Notes: a model not told the origin generated them from the sequence alone. A stretch of 64,000 nucleotides of DNA from Euglena gracilis (GCA_039621445.1 CP154955.1:59489564-59553563), one strand, 5' to 3'; shown: positions 21,311 to 32,232, counted from the stretch's first letter. Made by a program: numbers and translations.

Positions 21311-23192
21311 TGAAGTTTTATTAACAAGGGCCACCGCACAGCTGAAACCCACAGGGGGCAAATCAGAAGGCATTTCAGATGTCTGTGTTCCTTTAGTGTC
21401 AGTAGCCACTGGCTCAGGACAGACCAGGGGAGGTTTGCATAAACCTCTGAGAACATGTCCAGAGGGCAGTTCAAACTGTCTGTGGCCACTGCCTGAAAAT
21501 GGGGCCATCGACTCACAAACCGAGGAAGTTTGTGATTCCCTGGTGATGCAAACATGTCCACAGTTGGGTTTATGAATTGCTGGAAAATGTGCATGACTTT
21601 TTTTGAAAATGAAAGGGTTTAAACTGTAATCCCCTGGGTCGAAGTGCCATCTGCTGATGGCATCGCTTTTCATGCTCTGGGAGGGGGCCCAGTGAACTTG
21701 GAGGGTGATGCCCATTTCCATACACCACTTGAGAAAGGGTCTGATGAGTTTGTTCAGGTGGGGTAGCCTGCCCCCCCCTTTTGAGAAGAGAGTAGTAGGA
21801 AACTTTGTTGTCCACTGTTAGGGACACTGTGTCCTTTTTCCTGGCCAAAGACCTTACAGTGGAGATGGCTGCGAACAATTCTTTTACATTGATATGTAAA
21901 TGAGAGTCTTTTCGCCAAAATTCTTGTAATTGGGTGCCAGCTTGTAGGTCCAGGCCTCCCCAACCAAAGGTTGAGCTGTTGACTCCAGGTGTCTGGTGGC
22001 TGGGCTTGGGAAGGGTCTTCCCCCCCAGGTTTGCAGAATTTCCCTGACATCTTGCAGTTGATTTTTGACCTCCTCTGGGATTGGAACCTGATGATCCCAG
22101 CCAATATTTTCTTGTAGGTTGACAAAACCTACCTAAGTGTCTGTGAATGCCCTGAGGAAGGGCAGCCCCACCAAGAAGCTTCTTATGCATCCCAAAATTG
22201 AAGCCATTTTCGTGCAACTGAGGGACTGGCGTGTGACTAATCTCCCCAGTTCCCTCCGAACCATTTTCAGTTTTTCTGTCCCTAACTGTAATTTTCCCTG
22301 TGCCAGATTGAGGTGGAATCCCAGATGTGGGAGATTTTGGGTGGGTTGAAGGATTGATTTTTTGCTGTTGATTTTGAAACCCCCCTGCAGTAAATCTGCT
22401 AGCATGATGGCCAGGTGGTTGCTGACTTGCTTCTGACTGTCTCCTATCAGGAGGATGTCGTCCAGGTACACAAAGCATAAATGGCCTTTGGCCCTCCGAC
22501 GTTTTTCCAGGCATTTCATTAGACTCATGAATTTTTCTGGCAGCACATTTAAACCAAAACAAGCTGCCTGGAATTCCCAGCATGTGTCTTCCAGAGTCAT
22601 CCTCATGTAGGGTCTTCGGGCTGGGTTCAACATTAAATGAAAGTAGGCGTCCTTTAAGTCTACTTTCGCACCCCATTGTCCTTTTTTCAGGTCCAGTTTG
22701 AAGGGGTGTGGGGAAGAACGCTGGTTCAGCTGGCGACAGTCGCTGATTAAACGACGTTTTTTCCCCCTGAGGCTCTCTTTTGGAGATTACAAACCAAGGG
22801 ATGGTGTGTTGCGCACCTTCCCAGGGGACTGGTTTTATGGCTCCTGCCTGAAAATAGCCTTGTAAAAATACTTTTGCCTTTTGTATTTCCACCTTTGATT
22901 TTGGTATGGAACATGTGCTGAGGGAGGGGGGTGACTCCCAAGGGGGGGTTACCCCCTGCGTGATGAGTTGCAACACCCTGGGGGGGGGGCAACCTTTTGC
23001 CACCATGGCAGCTGGACCTGAAGCCTCTGAAACAGAGGTACTCCCAGAAAGTGCTCCTCTGTCAGCAGCAGCACCTCGGTGGTCTGTTCCACAGATCTCA
23101 AGCTTGCAGCTTCCCACAGCCTGCAGATGTCTTGGCTTCTGCCCTTCAGGGCTGGTTGACTTTGTTGCACAATGCCCAGCTCTGGAGGACAC
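21145..23192 (-). pseudogene. DIRS copy 2 reverse transcriptase / RNase H / methyltransferase-like region, decayed
   Basis: RT: FVYLDDILLIGD active-site block at about 22445-22470, followed by FKINSKKS and LPHLGFHL. RNase H: SSTFGWGGLDL, then LHINVKELFA and VSLTVDNK. The first catalytic aspartate (HSDSST in copy 1) is Asn here (VNSST). Methyltransferase-like: VDMFASPGNHKLPRF, and NLPW where copy 1 has NPPW. Frameshifts separate the RT palm (22133-22633) from the longer frame 21570-23192. The protein could not be active as read. Confidence 0.8.
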
Positions 23193-23756
23193 AATGTCCT
23201 TTTGGGACTTAATGAGTTCTGACCTGAAACGGAAGGAGCAATACTTCCTGGCAAGGTGTTGGGCAAACCATTTTCCTCCTTTGGACTTGCCTTTCCCTTT
23301 GGGGCCAGACCGCCATAGTCTCGGTTGCCAATTCGTTGGCCATTGCTTGAACTTTCACCCTTTTCCACCTGTGGGGGTGGGGAAATGCCACATGGGGAAT
23401 TCACCCATGAAGGGGAATTTGATACCCTCTTCATTGGTGCCAGCTTGGGCTCTGGCCATTTTGATGTCTTCAGGGGTGAACAGGCCGTTTCCTGGCTGTA
23501 TGGTCTGTCAAGACGGTAAGAGTGGGTATGACCGCACACTGTGTGCAGTCCAGCAGAAGTCCTTGAGTATACTACGTATCTTGGCAGCGCTGCACTGCAC
23601 CTTACAAGGAGCCCCTGAAGACGTATTGGGTTTGAGCCAACAAATATTCGCATACGTGGCTGCCTGTGAAGGGGACATTGTCAAGGAGAGGAAGAGGAGA
23701 AGCATCCCTCGGTGGTTGTTTTCCTCCGCTTTGGGCTTCAGGGTCTTCCAGGTGGG
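23193..23756 (-). pseudogene. DIRS copy 2 Gag, 3' portion downstream of the insertion
   Basis: Proline- and serine-rich minus-strand frames with no sharp motif lie between the insertion point and the RT. Position in the element and continuity with the Gag piece at 28669-29202 are the basis for the call. Confidence 0.5.
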
Positions 23757-23972
23757 TAAACCCCCCCCCAAATAATACCCCCCCCCAAAATAATACCCCC
23801 CCCAAATAATACCCCCCCCCCCCCTTGGGGTCCGACTTCGGCCGCCGAAATAATACCCCCCCCCCCTGGTTTCGGGCCGAAGGCCCGGATTTTTGACCTG
23901 AAAATGTAGGTAAAAATCACAATTTCTGACAACAAATTATGGAGACCCCCCTTGCTCCGCACTTTGGCTCGA

Positions 23973-24041
23973 TGGGACCTGTCTTTCCTCGCCGGCTATT
24001 GTTGTTTGTGTTTTTTGCTCCGCGTCTTCCCCTTACTGCTT
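23973..24041. repeat. DIRS copy 1 left inverted terminal repeat
   Basis: TGGGACCTGTCTTTCCTCGC... to CCCCTTACTGCTT is the inverse of 28296-28364. Confidence 0.9.
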
Positions 24042-24135
24042 TTCGCGCCGGCAGTTGGCTGTGACGTAGCCCTGCTACAAAGAAAAGTTTCGAACACAAG
24101 TTTTCAAGCAAGCAAAAGCAAAAACAAAGACAAGA

Positions 24136-25590
24136 ATGCAGACAGAGCATCTGGATGTAAACCTCTTACTCGGTGAAGGGCAACCTTTCGAAGAAGGGTG
24201 GAGCAAACTGATGTTCAACCTGGAAGCAGCAAAAGAATTACGAGCACAACCTGCGGACCAGATCGCCCTCTTGCTGCTGGCGGGGGCGCGGTTCACCGAA
24301 CGAGGGTGGAGTACAGGGAAGGCCAGCAGAGCCCTGTACCAGCTTTCGGGGATCCCCCTGGTCCGGGGAAGCTTCCCCCCATACCGGGACATTTGGCTCA
24401 TGGCGTTGGCGTTGATTTGGGGTGTCGATGTCCCCCAACTGGACCTTGAACCTGAGGCAGCCGCGGCGGCCTTTGCCATTGCCTCTCAGGCAGAACAACA
24501 CGACACCGAAGAACCACAACAGGAGGAAGAAGGTGAAGAGGAAGAGACAAAATTTTCCTGGGATCAACCTGAAGTGACGACACCCAAAGAGTTGACGGAG
24601 CTTTGGTCCAGGGCCCAGCGCAACGAGCACCGCATCGACGTTCGACCACTCTTTGAAGTCCTGGCCCCTCTGGCGGGGATACCAGCGCGGGCGCCAGAGA
24701 ATCAATTAATACCAGCCCACAGGAAGAAGCAGGACCAATTCTTGCGTAGCGTCTCGCAGAATGTCTTGCAGGTGGTACGACTGCTGGGGCACAACTGGGT
24801 GCCTCAGACTACGGAAGTGATACCTCGTGGACAAGTCAACTTGCAAATATTCCAATTGTTGGGTGAAGTTTATTACAAGATCCAGAGCGAGAGGAAGGAG
24901 TTGGCCGTGCCAGGAATCACGAGAACTTCGACGAGCCACACCGACTCCCTCTTCACGGAGGACGATGTCCGTCAGCACAGAATGGACAACAACATCAATC
25001 GCATAAGGGGAGGTACACACAATGGGCCCTCAGGGCCGACATTTCGCTTTCCAACAGGCCAGGCCAACAGACCGTGGAGAGGCAAAGGTGGACTATATGG
25101 AAGCTCCAGTTCAAGTCCCAGATTTGGGTATGGAAAGGGCAGAGGAGTGCCATTTCGCTCAATGCCGTGGAGAGCACCATGGAGAGGTGGAAGAGGCAAA
25201 GGTATCCCCCCCTCCTCTTGGGGTCAAGATGACCGGATCAGGAGCCAAGGAGGCTCAGTTGGCCCAAGATGGGCACAGTCTGGAGGACCCTCTGTTGGGG
25301 TTAGCCCCATTTCAAAGACTCAGAGCATGCATCGGCTGGTGGAAAACCCATGCCCCACCCAGAATCCTGAATCTCATTCTGCAAGGAGTGGAGCCAGATT
25401 TTCAAGGGGGGGCGTTACACACCTTAAAACAGCAAAAGTCCCCCCAGGAGGAAGCCCAGGCTCTCAGCATCATGGAGGAATACATCAAAGAAAAGGCTGC
25501 AAAGGAAGTTCAACAGCAAGGGACTATGTTTTTGGTACCTTGGTTTGTAATCGAGAAAGCAGAACCTGGGGGGGGGAAAAAGTGAGACTG
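24136..25590 (+). CDS. DIRS copy 1 Gag-like ORF1
   Basis: Starting at ATG 24136, just inside the left repeat, the frame encodes a helical N-terminal half (LLLGEGQPFEEGWSKLMF; ALIWGVDVPQLDLEPEAAAA), a Gln/Glu-rich acidic linker (about residues 120-140), and a second helical part (TTPKELTELWSRAQRNEHRI). A Gly/Arg-rich tail (RGKGGLYGSSSSSPRFGYGK, GGRGKG) is typical of nucleic-acid-binding Gag termini. No zinc knuckle is visible. The same gene on the minus strand of copy 2 (29202 downward) aligns in layout. The frame stays open into RT sequence, so the true end is not certain. Confidence 0.7.
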
Positions 25591-27221
25591 ATCTCAGATT
25601 GCAGAAAACTAAACAATTTTCTTCATGCCCCCCACTTCAAATTGGATCACTGGAAGGAAATTTTTCCACAGCTGGAAAAAGGAATGTGGGCCACAAAAAT
25701 CGACTTGAAAAATGCTTATTTTCATTTGGAACTGTCAGCAGCCATAAAACCATTCATAAGGATGGAAATAGCAGGAAATATTTCAGATGGAAGGGGCCTG
25801 TTTTGGTCGGAGCACCCTCCCCTATCTTTGGATGCAGGTAATGAAAGTTTTCATGAAAAAATGGCGAAAACATGGAATTGTGGTTTTTTCGTTATCTGGA
25901 CGACATTCTTCTGGTGGCAAAATCAAAGGCTTTGGCAGAAAACCAAACAAAAGTTCTGTTGCAGGATCTGAAAGACAGTGGTATGACCATCAACTTCAAA
26001 AAGTCACAGACCACCCCAACACAAGCAGTTCAATATCTGGGATTTTCAGTGGATCTAAAAAATGGTTGTTTGCTGGTGCCCTCAGCAAAACTAAAATGTA
26101 TCAGAAAAGAGTTGGGAAAATTTGTCACCCAAGACAACATGTCCTGCAGGAAGGCAGCTGCAATTTTGGGGCAGCTGAGAAGTTTCCTCACAGCCCTCCC
26201 TTGCCTGAGGGCTTTCACAGACAAACTGGTACAATTCACAGACCAGCACACCAGGATGGGTTGGGACCAGAAAATCCCCATTCCCAAAGATGTCAAACAG
26301 CAGGTTCTAGAAGTAGGAAACTTATTAAGGTCCTGGGAGGGAAGAAAATTTCAAAACAAATGTCCTGTGAGAGAAATTCATTCAGACTCCTCCACTCAAG
26401 GGTGGGGGGCTCTGGACCTGACCACTGGTCAAAAAGTTCAAGAGTTCTGGAGATCAGAAATGGGCCTGCACATAAACATCAAGGAATTAAAAGCAGCTGT
26501 GGCAGCTACAAAAAGTTTAGCAAAGTCAGGGGAAAATGTCCTGCTAACAGTAGACAATCAAGTAGCTTACAGCTACTTAAGAAAAGGGGGGGGAAGGAAA
26601 TCCCCCTTCAACACAATTTTGAGACCCTTTTTGCAGTGGTGTCACATAAACCAAGTAAATGTGATTCCAAACTGGGTCAAGTCAGAAGACATGCTAGCAG
26701 ATGGCATTTCAAGGTGGGAAAAGGACAGGGGGGACTACACCCTAAAAAAGTCTGTGTTTCTGCACATCTTGAGAATTTTCTCCTCAAACAATTTTTTCCC
26801 CAAAGTGGACATGTTTGCCAGCCCAGGAAACGCACAACTGCCACAGTTTGTCAGCAGATGGCCTCATCACCAGGCCATAGCTGTGAATGCCCTGGAGTGC
26901 CCACTGGAAAAATTTGGGGAGGTTTATGCAAACCCCCCCTGGACATTAATCTTACCATGGTTGGTGAGATTGAGGAACAACCCTCAGCTGACTTGTCTGA
27001 TGGTGGTTCCATTCTGGGTTGGGAGTGTGTGGTGGCCCCTGTTAACAAGAATGATCAGGAGAACGAGCCCTGTGATTCAGATTCAACCTCAATGGGGGTT
27101 GTTCCAAAACTGCCTGGGGGAGATCATGCCCCCCACCAGATGGCCCCTCCTCTGTGTGCTGTTATCAGGGAGGGTTTACAAAGAAAACAAGTTCCACCTG
27201 AAAATATCACATTGTATTTGA
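25022..27221 (+). pseudogene. DIRS copy 1 pol: reverse transcriptase, RNase H, adenine-methyltransferase-like
   Basis: The N-terminal RT part (GTMFLVPWFVIEKAE) is in one frame to 25585. A frame change at the G9 run near 25570 leads to VRLISDCRKLNNFLHAPHF and KIDLKNAYFHLELSAA. Further single-base changes occur at about 25768, 25800 and 25888. From 25889 the frame is clean to 27221: FRYLDDILLVAKSK (RT active site, 25893-25904), INFKKSQTTP, QYLGFSV. RNase H follows with IHSDSSTQGWGALDL, INIKELKAA and LLTVDNQVAY. The last part has VDMFASPGNAQLPQF and YANPPWTLI, the NPPW resembling motif IV of N6-adenine methyltransferases found in DIRS elements. Four homopolymer-linked frame changes could be decay or sequencing error. 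Confidence 0.85.
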
Positions 27222-28110
27222 ACAGTCTGAAAAGTTTGAACAGGTATGAAAAAGGATTTCAGGCTCTGTGGAGTTTGTGTGTGCAGGGAGGGGTGCAACC
27301 CCCTTTGATGACAGTGGATGAGACAGCCAGCTGGATTTTGAAACTGGCCCAGGACTCCCCTCATCAAGCAAGAAATGCTTACAGTGCTGTGTTGTTGATT
27401 CCTGGGTGGGAGGCTGTGAGGTTTTCCCCTCTCATCAAAAAAGCAAAACTTCTGTGGGCTTCTGCAGGGGAAAAATATTCCACATTCTGGGATGCTAAGG
27501 ATGTCATTCAGAAACTCCTTGCAACCCCCCTCAACTGGGATAGTATCCAGGAGATTCGTGACAGAACCATTCTGTCCCTGCGCCTGTTTCACTTATGCAG
27601 GTCAATAGATTTGCAAAGACTACAAAGATCAAAGTCAATTATGGGAAACAATTTCTTCATCAAGCTGAGGCGTAAAGGCCAGCTGAGAGCCAGATTCGAA
27701 CAGCTCATGACATTGCCAAAATCTCTGCAGACTGTATGTCCCACTGCTTTATTGTGCAGGTTGGTGTCTTTGACTGCCTCCCAGGGTGTGCAGGGGGGGG
27801 CCATGTTTTTATCATTAAATCCCCCATATGCACCACTGACTTCAAACAGTTTGGGTAGGATCACAAAGAATCTGCTGACCCAGTTGGGGGTACCCACATC
27901 ATTTTTTGGGGCTCACAGCACCAGGGGGGCAGCAGTAAAAATGTACAAGTCTTTGGGTTTATCGTCAGAAATGGTGTGTGAGTTAGGGGGCTGGAAAAAT
28001 ACAGAGGCTTTTGCCAAACATTACCTCAGATTGGGTGCAGCAAAGGCTGCTGGAGATTCGTTGGCAAAACAGTTGGTTGGAAAAAGCTTTGGGGTGCACA
28101 GAGTCCCATC
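27100..28110 (+). CDS. DIRS copy 1 tyrosine recombinase (ORF3)
   Basis: In a frame overlapping the end of pol, a helical N-terminal part (RNAYSAVLLIPGWEAVRF) is followed by TILSLRLFHLCRSIDLQRL, with the box I arginine in CRS. Then come SLNPPYAPLTSNSLGRI and GAHSTRGAAVKMYKSLGLSS, with HxxR of box II, and GGWKNTEAFAKHYLRL, with the tyrosine nucleophile in HYL. All four catalytic positions are present. The start codon is not evident. The frame has no stop at the domain end and runs on through the internal complementary region and beyond the element to 28702, which is unusual. Confidence 0.85.
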
Positions 28111-28207
28111 GAGCCAAAGTGCGGAGCAAGGGGGGTCCAGTAGTCCCGGGGAAACCCATGACCAGGGACGGAGGGACCTCACTTGCGAAGCACAAAGGCA
28201 AGATGGG
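28104..28207. repeat. DIRS copy 1 internal complementary region
   Basis: 28104-28137 is the inverse of the outer left end, and 28138-28207 is the inverse of the outer right end 28361-28430. The join in between marks the circle junction. Confidence 0.92.
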
Positions 28208-28295
28208 CCCACCCCCCCCTCCCCAAAAAAGGTCCACCCAGGGGGGGGTCCACCAGGTTCCGGTTTACCGATCCAGCCAACTGCCGACGACGACC

Positions 28296-28430
28296 AAGCA
28301 GTAAGGGGAAGACGCGGAGCAAAAAACACAAACAACAATAGCCGGCGAGGAAAGACAGGTCCCATCTTGCCTTTGTGCTTCGCAAGTGAGGTCCCTCCGT
28401 CCCTGGTCATGGGTTTCCCCGGGACTACTG
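28296..28430. repeat. DIRS copy 1 right inverted terminal repeat plus outer right end
   Basis: GCAGTAAGGGGAAGACGCGG... is the inverse of 23973-24041. The following 28365-28430 is found inverted in the internal complementary region. Confidence 0.9.
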
Positions 28431-28668
28431 AAAAATGGATTTTTCTGGCTCATCTGACCTCCAAAAATGGTACATTTCACAAGAAAGTGCAAAAAAATGA
28501 CCCCAAAGGGCGGTTTTGGGTGCTATTTTGGGTTTTACGGGACTTCGGAAAATTTCGAAATTTTTGGAAAAATAATACCCCCCCCCAAATAATCCCCCCC
28601 CCCCCTCGGGCCGGGACTTCGGGCGAAAAAATAATACCCCGGGGGGGGTATTATTTGGGGGGGGTTTA

Positions 28669-29202
28669 TCTGTTCCAGCAAACTTCGTACTTCCAACCGT
28701 AAGTCCCCAGACTGTACCTGTGTCCATATCCTCTCCAGGTCCCCCGGCAGTGCCTCCTGGGCCGTCTGCCAGGGGAAGTCCTGGGCTTCCTCCGCCGCGC
28801 GCGCTGCCTCCTCGTCGCGATCCATCTCCGCCGTCGTCGTCGTCGCCGTCGTCCACTTCTCGTACAGCTTGAAGGCCACGTCCGACGCCTTGTCGCTTAG
28901 CTCCAATGACGGTATCGAGACGTTCTTCGCGAGTGAAAGCTGTAAAGGTAAGCCGCCAGACATGGCTGTAGGGTAGACTCCACCATAGTCACTCCAGTGA
29001 GCTTCCGTGCGGCAAGGGCACATCGGGTTGTATCCCACGCTGCTCCAGTCCACTTCCGACCTGAAACAATCGTGGCCATCACGGCGGCAGCGTCGGCATC
29101 TCGTAAGAAGGCTGTTGTCAGCGATTCTTGTAGGATAATGTTGCTCCACGCCGCTTCGAAGGCCTCTTTGTCGGTCTCGTCTTGCAGGTGCGACATTTGC
29201 AC
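28669..29202 (-). pseudogene. DIRS copy 2 Gag, 5' portion upstream of the insertion
   Basis: From the minus-strand ATG at 29200-29202, helical segments EAFEAAWSNIILQESLTTAF and AAVMATIVSGRKWTGAAWDT follow the pattern of copy 1 Gag (EGWSKLMFNLEAAKEL; GARFTERGWSTGKASRALYQ). After a frame change, EALPGDLERIWTQVQSGDLR corresponds to TPKELTELWSRAQRNEHRI of copy 1. The reading ends at the inserted C-rich element at 28668. Confidence 0.7.
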
Positions 29203-29276
29203 GATCAGCTTGAACGAATGGTTTCAGCTCCGTTCCAAAAGGACGGTTATGATCTGCCTACTCCGGCAAAGAAAAG

Positions 29277-29347
29277 CAGCAAGAAACACCACAACCAACA
29301 CCAAAAACACCAAAAACACAAACAACAACCGGAAAGAAGAGCAGGAC
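29277..29347. repeat. DIRS copy 2 inverted terminal repeat (5' side of element)
   Basis: AGAAACACCACAACCAACAC... to GAAGAGCAGGACCTCAC is the inverse of 19972-20031. Confidence 0.85.
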
Positions 29348-29382
29348 CTCACTGGGGTCTTGTGCGGAGCCGGAGCCGTCTC

Positions 29383-31924
29383 CCCCCAGGAGGTTGTCAC
29401 CTGACGAGTTAGCAGACAAGCACTCAGGTTCACCAACCGATCCGAAAATAAATCCTGAAACTGTGTAAGTTCCTCAAAACTGTGTAATAACTTGCATATA
29501 GGAACTGCATTGAAATTGGATTTCAATTTCCCCCCTACCTTGACACTTCTGCAGCACACATTCACACCATCAATATTGTGTTTAGGGGGGGTCCCGATAA
29601 ATTTGGATAGATTGACCCCCTCCCAGATATCCTCGATAAAAGTAGATAAAACTGATATGATCACTTTGTTCCCCGATATCCTCATTTTTGAGATTCAAAT
29701 AAAAAGGACGAACGAACAAGAATCGCACCGACTGATGGGTGGATCTTGACCCTGCTGCTGTGCCACCACAGGGAGCTGTGAGGCGGAAGGGAGAGGGCGA
29801 ACGTAAGAACAAATCCCCCCAGGGAGAGCACCTCTGGCGAAGTGGAGATGCAAGAGGCTCAATGAGATTTGAATCAATGCCAAGACTTAAGCTAAAAAAA
29901 ATGCGCGCCGTAATAATACGACGCCTTTCCGGAGTGAATGATGAACCATTAGAAAGTTGCGGTTGTCAATTTTTGGGAGTTCGGAGACTGATTGCTGAGG
30001 GACGATTTACAGTTGCCTTTGATCTCTGCTCCCGCCACCAACGGTGTGGAGGTGTTGGAGCCTGTGAAATTACTTGTGTCCATCCTTTAGGCCCATTTAC
30101 GCAGTCACTCTAGACATGCGTTTATAATGTATAATGAATATTTATAATATTGTAATGCAATCTTGATCTCAGCCGACTTCTCAATTGGTGCCCATCAGCT
30201 TCCAATTCTTCACCAGCTTTCCAGTTTTTAGCAATTTTTGTGAGTGTGCGGTTTCCAGGAGAAGGTTCAGACATTTCTTTCAGTTCTCCTTCGCTCATGC
30301 TTGCTGATTCCACTTCGTTCATGGCATTCAGTCACATGTGGCGACACGCCATCAGTGCTGCTGCGGGGGGGGGGGGTCAGAGCGGTTCGCGATCGGTGTG
30401 GTAGGACAGAGAGACAACCATTCCATCGAGGGGGTGGGTGGTGTTTGTAACTTGGGGTGGGGGAATGGATTCAATCGACCAAACTTCTGGAGACTCGTGA
30501 AACATACAACGACAATTCACGGAAACATTTTAAAAAGTGGTTAGGTGAGCTGATGGGTGATGTCCGAGGTCGCAGGGCCTTGAAAACCGCGACACAAAAA
30601 AAAACACAAAAAACCCGCAAAAACCCCAAAAACTTTTGCCAAAATCAAAAAATAAACCCGCATAAAAATGTGTTTGCGTTCCCCCCCCGCTTACGACGAA
30701 TCCTGACATTCGTACCCTCTAAGGGCAAAAAAGGCTCAGAGGAAAAAACCAACACAGGCCAGAAGAAGGGAAACGATATCGAAAGAAGAACAGACAACAA
30801 TGCACACATGTCCTGGCCAGGTACCCACCAACCCACACCCGTACCCACCCACCCACACCCACACACCCACCCACACCCACATGAATGCCAAAAACGTTAA
30901 CACACAAATCCATACAATGCCCTGTGCAAGGACAAAGGCAGGGCTGGCGTTTGTTTGTTTCTGCCTTGAAAGCAAACTCAAAATTCAAACTCGTTACTTT
31001 AATATTTGTTTGTCACAAATGAGATCCCCTTGTGCCCTCTTGTTTCTGCGTCAAAAGGCACATGTCTAAGATACTCACCTGTTCCTGCCTCTTTTCCCCT
31101 GTGTAAGTGCGTGCGTGCGTGTGCAGGTGTGTGTCTCTGTGTGTCTGTATACCCCAGTGTGGAGTGACGTGGGTGTTGGTGAGTGGTGTTGGTGTGTGGG
31201 TGGGTGTGTGAGAACGTCAATTACAACTAATCTGAAAAAATCTCCGCCAAATCCAACCCCCCAAACACCACAAAGCCAATGATACCCACAGGACAGTGCG
31301 AGGAGAAAGGAGGATGGGGGAGAACAACTTACACGTGGAACATACAATACACAGGAACAGGGATGACCTGGAAGCTGGGTAAAAAGCTGGGTAATCCCCC
31401 AGAGGATTTTGCTCCACAACCACATCCGAATGTCTCAAATGTGGAGGCGCCTGGGAACGAGGGCCAGGCCGTATTGCTCTGTTAGATCAAGGCAATTCAC
31501 CTCAAAAGGCACGAAAAGGCAAGGAGCAGGTGGGTTAGGAATGGAACATTCGACCTTAATTTAGGCCCAAAATCAGGCCAAAGTTCAGACCTCAATTTGG
31601 CCTAACTTACCCCTCCCCCCTCATTGCCCACCTACTGGGTTCCTTCAAAGAGGGGCCGTTCATGCGCACCCTCCTGACTTTCAACCTCCAACCGGGGGGT
31701 GGTCCGTTTGTTTTTTTTGGGAGGTCGGTGGGAAGGGGGGGGGAGGCTTGCCGTTAATTCTCACCCTGACCCGATGGGCCGAGGGGGCTACAAACATATT
31801 GGGGTCATCCCCATCGGGGAGAGCAAAACTAATGTGAAATTTGGGTTTTGTGCACAAGGGTTGCTAGACCCCTCGCCGGTGGGAGGGTCGGGGTCAGACC
31901 ACCCACCCACCACAACACACTTTT
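29383..31924. other. Non-coding, low-complexity region
   Basis: No gene is recognised. An open frame at 29739-30113 has no motif I know. CACCC/CCCACA-type microsatellite lies at 30835-30885 and GTGT/GGTG-rich sequence at 31100-31210. Confidence 0.35.
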
Positions 31925-32232
31925 GGTGCGCGCATTTGCGCAAATGCGCGCACCAACATGTTTATGTTTATTTGTGCAAATGCGCCCACCAACATGTATC
32001 TTGGCTTTCCATATTAAAAGATACCAATAAAGACAATGACCCTACGAGGTTTTAAAACGTGATGGGCGTGTTGGTGTGCGCATTTGTGCAAATAAACACA
32101 ATTACGTTTGTGCGCGCATTTGCGCAAATGCGCGCACAAACATTTAATACACCGCTTCAAAATGATGTCTTTGTAGGAGCCTAAACACACACAAACAAAG
32201 TTGTGTTTATTTGCGCAAATGCGCGCACCAAC
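31925..32232. repeat. GCGCATTTGCGCAAATAAACA palindromic repeats, left block
   Basis: Five or more copies of TGCGCGCATTTGCGCAAATG and AAATAAACA variants in both orientations. Confidence 0.8.

Larger units (their letters stand above)
23944..28430 (+). mobile_element. DIRS-type retrotransposon (copy 1), structurally complete
   Basis: Outer left end 23944-23972. Inverted terminal repeats at 23973-24041 and 28296-28364. Outer right end 28365-28430. The internal complementary region at 28104-28207 is the reverse complement of the right end joined to the left end, which fixes both boundaries. Length is 4487 bp. Coding order is Gag-like, RT, RNase H, methyltransferase-like, tyrosine recombinase, the last in an overlapping frame, as expected for DIRS. 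No target-site duplication is seen, in keeping with recombinase-mediated insertion. Several single-base frame changes in RT leave activity doubtful. Confidence 0.92.
23757..28668. mobile_element. C-rich AAATAATACCCC inverted-repeat element, itself interrupted by DIRS copy 1
   Basis: The left end TAAACCCCCCCCCAAATAAT is the inverse of the right end ATTATTTGGGGGGGGTTTA. Without the DIRS insert the element is only about 425 bp (23757-23943 plus 28431-28668). It carries repeated AAATAATACCCC units and a GGGCCGAAGGCCC hairpin. Insertion split the Gag gene of DIRS copy 2. No convincing target duplication was found (CAGGTGGG versus TCTGTTCC), so the exact boundaries are uncertain by a few bases. Confidence 0.65.
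19912..29382 (-). mobile_element. DIRS-type retrotransposon (copy 2), interrupted by a nested insertion
   Basis: Ends were placed from three matching parts. Inverted terminal repeats lie at about 19972-20031 and 29277-29347. The outermost left stretch is 19912-19971 and the outermost right stretch is 29348-29382. An internal complementary region at 20193-20285 equals the reverse complement of the two outer ends joined. This is the DIRS arrangement. Coding order on the minus strand is Gag (29202 downward), RT, RNase H, methyltransferase-like, tyrosine recombinase. Removing the 4.9-kb insertion at 23757-28668 leaves about 4.56 kb, nearly the size of the intact DIRS copy 1 (4.49 kb). Frameshifts and lost catalytic residues show that it is inactive. 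Confidence 0.85.

Noticed and set aside
24136-25971. A single 611-residue protein from Gag into RT
   Set aside because: The frame stays open, but the RT motifs switch among frames. The last 60 residues are out of register with RT, so a single continuous product is not supported.
23757-28668. An 8-bp target duplication for the C-rich nested element
   Set aside because: CAGGTGGG and TCTGTTCC on the two sides do not match, so no duplication is claimed.
29739-30113. 124-residue open frame as a gene
   Set aside because: No recognisable motif, no splice or promoter context, and similar-sized random frames are common here.
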